Below are positions 59,018 to 64,000 of a DNA stretch of 64,000 bases, one piece after another (positions within the stretch are counted from its first letter, which is position 1; the number at the start of each line of letters is the position of its first letter). The stretch comes from Bin90 sp965214635. Lineage in GTDB: Bacteria > Chloroflexota > Dehalococcoidia > Lucifugimonadales > JADFKI01. The notes under the pieces are model-generated. The model was not told where the DNA came from and did no database searches. It was given only the letters and a program-made list of their open reading frames with translations. Location of the stretch: assembly GCA_965214635.1 (NCBI GenBank), contig OZ243964.1:1364001-1428000 (forward strand), given 5' to 3'. Both the position numbers and the translations under genes were made by a program.

Positions 59018-60400
59018 ATGGCAAAGTCAAAGACCTCGTTCGTCTGCACATCCTGCGAAAACGAAACGCTGAAGTGGGAGGGACAGTGCCGCGTATGCAG
59101 TGCTTGGAACACCATAATAGAGAAGGTAGACGCAGCCCGCTTCGGCTGGGTGAGCAGTGATGCGCAGGATGCGGTGCACCTTGCCGATGCATCAACCGAG
59201 GATCTGCCGCGCCGCGCCGTTGCGTCCGCGGAGACAAACCGTGTATTGGGCGGTGGCATCGTGCCCGGTTCGCTGACGCTGCTCGCCGGCGACCCCGGTA
59301 TTGGCAAGTCCACTCTACTCTTGCAGCTCGCCGACGAGGTGGCTCAGCACACTGCGGGCGTGATGTATGTAACGGGCGAAGAATCGGTTTCGCAGATTAA
59401 GATGCGCGCCGACAGGCTGAGCATCACAGGCGATAACCTGTACATCCTGCCGCAAACCGATGTGCAAGAGGTGCTGGCGCATCTGGACAGGCGGCTGCCT
59501 GCGCTCGCAGTGGTGGACTCTATCCAAACGATACACGACAGCTCTGTGGCGTCCCAGCCGGGCAGTGTGGCGCAGATACGCGAGTGTGCGCGCCGACTGC
59601 TAGCATGGGGCAAAGCGCATAATGTCCCGATAATTCTGACAGGGCATGTTACCAAAGGCGGGGACATCGCCGGCCCGCGGGTGCTCGAGCACATGGTGGA
59701 TGTGGCGCTGCAGATGGAGGGCGACCCCGTGAGTTCGTGGCGGTTGCTGCGCGGTGTGAAGAACCGCTTCGGCTCCACCAACGAAGTGGGCGTATTCGAG
59801 ATGACCGGGCAGGGGCTACGCGATGTCGCCGACCCGTCCCAAAGCTTCCTGCTGGACAGGCCGAAAGACGCCGTGGGTTCAGTGGTCGTTCCCGTCTTGG
59901 AGGGCAACCGCGCGCTGCTGGTGGAAATACAGGCACTCGCCTCGCCATCCACCATCCCTACGCCGCGCCGCGTGGCAACCGGCATAGACAACCACCGCCT
60001 ACTGCTGATATGTTCGGTGTTGATGCGCAGAGTGGGTATCCCGCTGTCGGACTACGATGTGTTCGTCAATGTAACCGGCGGTCTGAAAATCGTAGAACCT
60101 GCCGCAGACCTAGGCGTTGCACTTGCGATAGCGTCTGGCTTCAGCAACAGGGCGCTGAGCGCAGACCTAGCGGCAGTGGGCGAAATCGGGCTGAGCGGCG
60201 AAATACGACGCGCTCCCCAAACGGAGCGAAGAATCCGAGAGGCGGCTAGGCTGGGCTTCAAACGCTGTGTCGTTCCTGCCAACACCGACGCGTGGACTTG
60301 CGATATACGCTCGGGGCACACCACAAGGGTTGACAGCCTGCGCCAAGCGATTAGCATATGCTTGCCAAAGGTTTCGCAAAAAGTGCAAGCCGTCGCTTGA
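59018..60400 (+). CDS. radA: DNA repair protein RadA
   Basis: A 460-residue RadA/Sms, a RecA-like helicase that drives branch migration in recombination. It has an N-terminal zinc finger (Cys10, 13, 24, 27), Walker A GDPGIGKST (91-99), the RadA motif KNRFGSTNEVGVFEM, and a C-terminal Lon-protease-like domain (FVNVTGGLKIVEPAADLGVALAIAS, with no catalytic serine needed). ATG 59018 is chosen because GGGAG precedes it and the zinc finger begins at once; an ATG at 58985 is in frame but less likely. A LexA-like site in the promoter suggests DNA-damage induction. Confidence 0.97.
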   Translation: MAKSKTSFVCTSCENETLKWEGQCRVCSAWNTIIEKVDAARFGWVSSDAQDAVHLADASTEDLPRRAVASAETNRVLGGGIVPGSLTLLAGDPGIGKSTLLLQLADEVAQHTAGVMYVTGEESVSQIKMRADRLSITGDNLYILPQTDVQEVLAHLDRRLPALAVVDSIQTIHDSSVASQPGSVAQIRECARRLLAWGKAHNVPIILTGHVTKGGDIAGPRVLEHMVDVALQMEGDPVSSWRLLRGVKNRFGSTNEVGVFEMTGQGLRDVADPSQSFLLDRPKDAVGSVVVPVLEGNRALLVEIQALASPSTIPTPRRVATGIDNHRLLLICSVLMRRVGIPLSDYDVFVNVTGGLKIVEPAADLGVALAIASGFSNRALSADLAAVGEIGLSGEIRRAPQTERRIREAARLGFKRCVVPANTDAWTCDIRSGHTTRVDSLRQAISICLPKVSQKVQAVA

Positions 60401-60648
60401 TTGTCTCATATCCCGCGACGGTGGAATGCAGTTTTTCGTTAGAGGTCGACGGACAGGTTGGGTTCGATTATTGGCGACAAAATCACACCCATCAAGCACG
60501 GGCGTACCGGTTAGATGTGCATCGGCGTAGAATTCGTAGACTTGGCTTTGTCCATATATAAGCAACTGCTCGGAGTGGTTATCCAAGCCAAGCCCGAGTT
60601 GTGGGACATATGATGTGAGGTGATATAGCATAGTTACGGACACTAGCG

Positions 60649-62064
60649 GTGAGTAGGTGGCTTGCGCTGGTTGCAGCGTCAATGGGCATGTTCCTTGGCG
60701 CGCTAGACTTGACGGTCAATGTGGCGCTGCCGGACATCGCCGCAAATCTCGACACCGACTTTAGCACGGTGCAGTGGATTATCGTGCTGTATGTGGGTGG
60801 TAGCACGAGCTTGCAGCTTGCATTGGGCAGCGCCGCTGATGTGTACGGGCTGAAGCGGCTCTACATCATCGGGCTTGCGGCGTACACGCTGGCGGTCTTG
60901 CTCATCGGGCTTGCGCCCACGCTACCGGTCGTGCTTGGGCTGCGGCTGCTGCAAGCAGTGGGCAATGTGCTCATAGTAGCATCCGTGCCGGCGCTGGTAA
61001 CGGCAATATTCCCGTCGGAGCAGCGCGGCACAGCGCTGGGGGTGATGTCCGGCATATCCACGCTGGGGATGATAATCGCCACACTGGGCGGCGGCGTACT
61101 GGTGGATGCGTTCGGATGGCGCTCTATATTCCTTGCGCGCGTGCCTCTTGCACTCATTACCATATGGCTTGCGTTCACGCTAATAAGAGAACCGAGCGTA
61201 TTCGGGGGCGGAACTTCACAGCGGTTCGACTTGCACGGCGGGATGCTTTCGTTCTTGGGCATGGGAACACTCGTGATGTTCATGATGCTGGGCGGGCGCA
61301 TCGGCTGGTTGTCGCCTGCGACTGTGGCATTGGGCGCTGTGGCAGCTCTATCCGTAACGCTGCTGTTGCGCTGGGAACGCGAGGCGGCGCATCCGGTCAT
61401 AGACGACCCGTCCCTGCTTCGCCACCGACTGATAGCCCCGGTCTCTGCAGCGTTGTTCCTGCTGTTCATGGCGACATTCGTCAGCCTGTTCATCCTGCCG
61501 TTTTATGTGTCCGATGTGATGGGCGTGAACGCCAAGACGCTCGGTTTTCTGCTGATGCTATCGCCCGGAGTGTCTGCGATTATCGCCGTGATAGGCGGCT
61601 GGCTGTCCGACCGTATGCCGGCGGCGTATCTGACGACCGCAGCACTGGCGCTGGCTGCTGCTGCGCTGTTTTCGTTCAGCACGCTGGGCGCATCGTCGAG
61701 TGTGGCAGATGTGGCGTGGCGGATGGCGCTGTCCGGTGTTGGGATAGGCTTGTTTCAGGCAGCGAGCGCCACGCTGATAATGGGCGCGATGCCAGCGGAC
61801 AGGCTCGGCAGCGGCGGTTCGCTGCTCGCCATCGCCAAGAGCCTTGGCACTGTGAGCAGCGTCGCGCTGATAAGCCCGCTCTTCGACGCCCGCCTAGAAG
61901 CACACGCCACCGCCGTAGATCCCACGACTGCGTTCGTCCAAGCATTCGGTGAAACCTACATCCTAGCCGGCGTGCTGGCAGCACTCGGAATCGCCATATC
62001 GCTCACATACTGGCCACAATTGTTGCGACGGACTAGGCACCACCCCGACCAACAGCGTCCCTAG
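60649..62064 (+). CDS. MFS drug-efflux-type transporter (DHA2/EmrB-like)
   Basis: A 471-residue membrane protein with about 14 hydrophobic segments. It has the DHA2 hallmark LGALDLTVNVALPDIAANL in helix 1, the motif A-like GSAADVYGLKRLYIIG in the first loop, and motif C-like GISTLGMIIATLGGGVLVD in helix 5. Such proton antiporters export drugs or amphiphiles. GTG 60649 is the start (MSRWLALVAASMGMFLGALD). The 248 bp upstream holds no convincing gene or regulator. Substrate unknown. Confidence 0.9.
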   Translation: MSRWLALVAASMGMFLGALDLTVNVALPDIAANLDTDFSTVQWIIVLYVGGSTSLQLALGSAADVYGLKRLYIIGLAAYTLAVLLIGLAPTLPVVLGLRLLQAVGNVLIVASVPALVTAIFPSEQRGTALGVMSGISTLGMIIATLGGGVLVDAFGWRSIFLARVPLALITIWLAFTLIREPSVFGGGTSQRFDLHGGMLSFLGMGTLVMFMMLGGRIGWLSPATVALGAVAALSVTLLLRWEREAAHPVIDDPSLLRHRLIAPVSAALFLLFMATFVSLFILPFYVSDVMGVNAKTLGFLLMLSPGVSAIIAVIGGWLSDRMPAAYLTTAALALAAAALFSFSTLGASSSVADVAWRMALSGVGIGLFQAASATLIMGAMPADRLGSGGSLLAIAKSLGTVSSVALISPLFDARLEAHATAVDPTTAFVQAFGETYILAGVLAALGIAISLTYWPQLLRRTRHHPDQQRP

Positions 62065-62200
62065 TCGGGAGAGGCAGTCAATCGGTTGGAGGCATGGGCG
62101 CACGCTTCGGCGCAGTAGACCTTCTTCCAACTCATCGCAGCCATCTGCCCTGAAAGTTTCCTGTGGTTCGTATGGAGGGGGTGCTGCCGGATCGGGAAGC

Positions 62201-63109
62201 CTATTCGGAGCCTCTGACCTCTATGCCTAGGGTCTCTTCGGCTACTTTGACGGTCGCAGTCTGGTCTTCGTTGCCCAGCCCCTTCCCCATGGCAAGCGTT
62301 TGCACCTGATAGGCGGCAGACCCCACCATGTTAGACGCCCCGAGTGAAGCGGCGAGCTGTGCCGCCAACCCCAAGTCCTTGTGAGACAGAGCCAGTTTGA
62401 AGCCCGGCTCGAAGTTGCGCGCAAAGGTCTTCGCCTTCAGTGAAGTGCGTCCGTGCAGCGTGCCGGCGGCGGTGTTGTTCATAACATCGCGCAGAATCTC
62501 TGCGTCTAATCCCGCAGCGACGCCCATCGCAACGGCCTCACCCAGCAGGGTGGAGACTGTGCACGAGACGAGATTGTTGACAATCTTGGTTGTAACGCCA
62601 GTCCCGGGCCCACCGCAGTAGAACTGCTGGCTGCCCAGTGTATCCAGCACATCTTTGCACGCCTCCACATGGTTGGCGTCTCCGCCAATCATCAGCGTGA
62701 GTTCGCCGCTGGCAGCTTGCGCCGGCCCCATGCCAACCGGAACATCCAGCATACTTGCGCCGGTGCGCCTGACCGCATCGCCGACTCTGCGCGTGGTGTC
62801 GGGGTCGATGGTGCTCATGTCGATGTATATCTTGCCTGCGCTCAGCCCCTCCACGATGCCATTCTCACCGGTGGCAGCATCCTCCACGCTGCGTGGTGTT
62901 GGCAGCGAAGATATGATGATTTCGCACTGCTCCGCCACCTCTTTGGGCGAAGCGGCGGCGCTTGCACCCTTGTCCACTAGCGCCTGCACCGCATCTGCGC
63001 GCAAGTCGTACACCACCACATCATACCCACTGGACACCAGATGAGACGCCATGCCTCCGCCCATATTCCCCAAGCCTATGTAGCCAATCCTGCGGTCTGA
63101 CATTGCCAT
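62201..63109 (-). CDS. 3-hydroxyisobutyrate dehydrogenase-like NAD(P)-dependent oxidoreductase
   Basis: A 302-residue beta-hydroxyacid dehydrogenase. The motifs are IGYIGLGNMGGGMASHLVSSGYDVVVYDL (cofactor), DVPVGMGPAQAASGELTLMIGG (substrate), GPGTGVTTKIVNNLVSC with the catalytic lysine, and KDLGLAAQLAASLG. The family covers 3-hydroxyisobutyrate, tartronate semialdehyde and related 2-methyl or 2-hydroxymethyl acids; the precise substrate is open. Start ATG 63109 (an internal ATG two codons later is possible). It is 72 bp downstream of the TauE/SafE gene on the same strand. Confidence 0.92.
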   Translation of the reverse strand: MAMSDRRIGYIGLGNMGGGMASHLVSSGYDVVVYDLRADAVQALVDKGASAAASPKEVAEQCEIIISSLPTPRSVEDAATGENGIVEGLSAGKIYIDMSTIDPDTTRRVGDAVRRTGASMLDVPVGMGPAQAASGELTLMIGGDANHVEACKDVLDTLGSQQFYCGGPGTGVTTKIVNNLVSCTVSTLLGEAVAMGVAAGLDAEILRDVMNNTAAGTLHGRTSLKAKTFARNFEPGFKLALSHKDLGLAAQLAASLGASNMVGSAAYQVQTLAMGKGLGNEDQTATVKVAEETLGIEVRGSE

Positions 63110-63180
63110 TCCCCCAAACTTCTGATACTGCCAGCGTCAACGCCTTGTGGGGCGAATTATAGGAAAGCCGTGCTGGGGCG

Positions 63181-64000
63181 TCAACCTAAATAACCGGAAA
63201 TTGCCTTGCTCACCTCGCGCACAAGCGCAGCGGCACTGGTCGTCAGCACGATGACCACTACGGCGTGCCGCCATATGGCGTCGCTGAGATATTGCGCGAT
63301 GCGGTCTCCTATGAGCGCACCCAATGTCGCCGCCACTAGGCACACGCCTATGAGAGGCATCCGCGCCTCAGTGATAAGCCCGTTCACAGCATAGCCCGAT
63401 AGCACTGCCATCATCATGAACACGAAGAACACCGCCATCGATATGCGAACCGCCTGTCGGTTCATCTTTTGCGACAGGAAGAACATCACGAGCAGCGGCC
63501 CGCCCACTGCAAGCGCGGTGATGAACAGTCCCACGAGGAAGCCGGACACAGGCCCTAGTACGCGCGGACCCGGCATTAGCAGGGACCAGCGGGATATGCT
63601 GTCTGCGGCGGTGTTAGGCGGAACGACCGCAGCGCCCCCGTCGGATGCATGGTCTATGGTGCGCTGCCCCCGAGCCGATGCACTTGCGGAGGCAGCCCTG
63701 GACGCACGGAATGATATGGCACGGCGGCGCAAAAATGGCATGTTCAGCACATCCCGCGCGCTGACAGCAATGATGAGCACCAACACCGCAATCCCGAACA
63801 CCTCTTTTGGCAGGGCGATGTCGATGCGGCTGAGCACCCACGCCCCCAAGAACGCACCGAGCGCCCCGGCAATGCCAATGTACACAATGAACATACCGGG
63901 CAGATGCGCTCTATTTCGCAGGACTATCAGCACGACCACAGGGGCGGCACAGCAGTTGATGACCACCACTGATGTCGTCGGGTCGAGCACGAACAGCATC
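63181..64000 (-). CDS. TauE/SafE sulfite exporter family protein, 5' end beyond window
   Basis: Partial: the frame runs to the window end and lacks the first helix and GxGGG loop typical of the family. The visible part has TTSVVVINCCAAPVVVLIV, several further membrane segments (MFIVYIGIAGALGAFLGAW, VFGIAVLVLIIAVSA) and a second repeat starting VSGFLVGLFITALAVGGPLLVMFFLSQKMNR. A hydrophilic insert rich in Ala, Ser and Arg lies between the halves. Members export sulfite or sulfonates across the membrane. The ATG at 63999 is probably internal. Confidence 0.85.
   Translation of the reverse strand, partial: MLFVLDPTTSVVVINCCAAPVVVLIVLRNRAHLPGMFIVYIGIAGALGAFLGAWVLSRIDIALPKEVFGIAVLVLIIAVSARDVLNMPFLRRRAISFRASRAASASASARGQRTIDHASDGGAAVVPPNTAADSISRWSLLMPGPRVLGPVSGFLVGLFITALAVGGPLLVMFFLSQKMNRQAVRISMAVFFVFMMMAVLSGYAVNGLITEARMPLIGVCLVAATLGALIGDRIAQYLSDAIWRHAVVVIVLTTSAAALVREVSKAISGYLG

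Noticed and set aside
60401..60648. Possible small gene before the MFS transporter
   Set aside because: Short frames have no recognisable motif and their codon use does not resemble the neighbours.
62080..62180. Tiny minus-strand frame with a WKKVYCAEACA segment
   Set aside because: About 27 codons with no support beyond a weak ribosome-binding site; it could equally be chance.
1..64000. CRISPR arrays, rRNA genes, prophage or integrated plasmid
   Set aside because: No regularly spaced repeats, rRNA segments, integrase, phage structural genes or attachment-site duplications at tRNA genes were seen.

Overview
The window is about 60 % G+C, gene-dense bacterial chromosome with many GTG and TTG starts. 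The gene set points to an aerobic or microaerobic, probably marine or host-associated member of the Chloroflexota (SAR202 / Dehalococcoidia-like). It includes a nickel superoxide dismutase, a succinate dehydrogenase with an SdhE (HdrB-like) subunit, a class II glycyl-tRNA synthetase of the homodimeric type, nickel-pincer lactate racemase genes, CobN, and ClpC with two Clp_N repeats. The taxon is an inference from gene content; no rRNA gene is present.

Layout. 1-5,430: an ATP-NAD kinase-like gene cut by the window edge, an acyl-CoA dehydrogenase, RadC, two small cupins and a ketopantoate reductase. 5,431-7,830: nickel SOD, an HU-type protein, an IS1-family element with readable ends, tRNA-Leu and tRNA-Cys. 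8,179-14,531: glycyl-tRNA synthetase, SbcD, a TlpA-like lipoprotein with a CopD-like membrane protein, an orphan antitoxin, a Trm112-like protein, and folP-folK. 14,802-28,110: a central-carbon block. It starts with a carboxyltransferase subunit, a 69-residue protein and a biotinylated pyruvate/oxaloacetate carboxyltransferase (together a candidate transcarboxylase). Isocitrate and malate dehydrogenases, a membrane molybdoenzyme, SdhE-SdhB-SdhA and malate synthase follow. 28,525-32,917: a YbaK-like deacylase, a sigma-region-4/HARE protein, an M20 peptidase and LarA. 33,096-39,735: the translation operon tRNA-Thr, tRNA-Tyr, tRNA-Thr, tuf, rpmG, secE, nusG, rplK, rplA, rplJ, rplL on the minus strand, preceded by larC. 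39,961-46,490: a two-gene restriction/defence locus, made of an adenine methyltransferase broken at an 11-C run and a phospholipase D/SNF2 helicase. 46,706-50,292: rpsF-ssb-rpsR, a SurA/PpiC-like foldase and an ornithine cyclodeaminase relative. 50,336-54,554: cobN under a cobalamin riboswitch, with promoter and terminator visible. 54,825-64,000: rpsA, clpC, radA (with a LexA-like box), an MFS exporter, a 3-hydroxyisobutyrate dehydrogenase-like gene and a TauE/SafE gene cut by the window end.

How the genes fit together. The central block links propionyl/methylmalonyl-CoA, pyruvate, oxaloacetate, malate, fumarate and succinate, with a glyoxylate-shunt enzyme. Nickel (SodN, LarA/LarC) and cobalt (CobN, B12 riboswitch) recur, and methylmalonyl-CoA metabolism normally depends on B12.

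The best candidates for new biology are the methyltransferase / PLD-helicase pair with its homopolymer switch and an operator-like palindrome, the sigma-4/HARE protein, the three-gene transcarboxylase-like operon with its small partner, and a strong scarcity of the tetranucleotide ACGT that shapes codon choice across the window.
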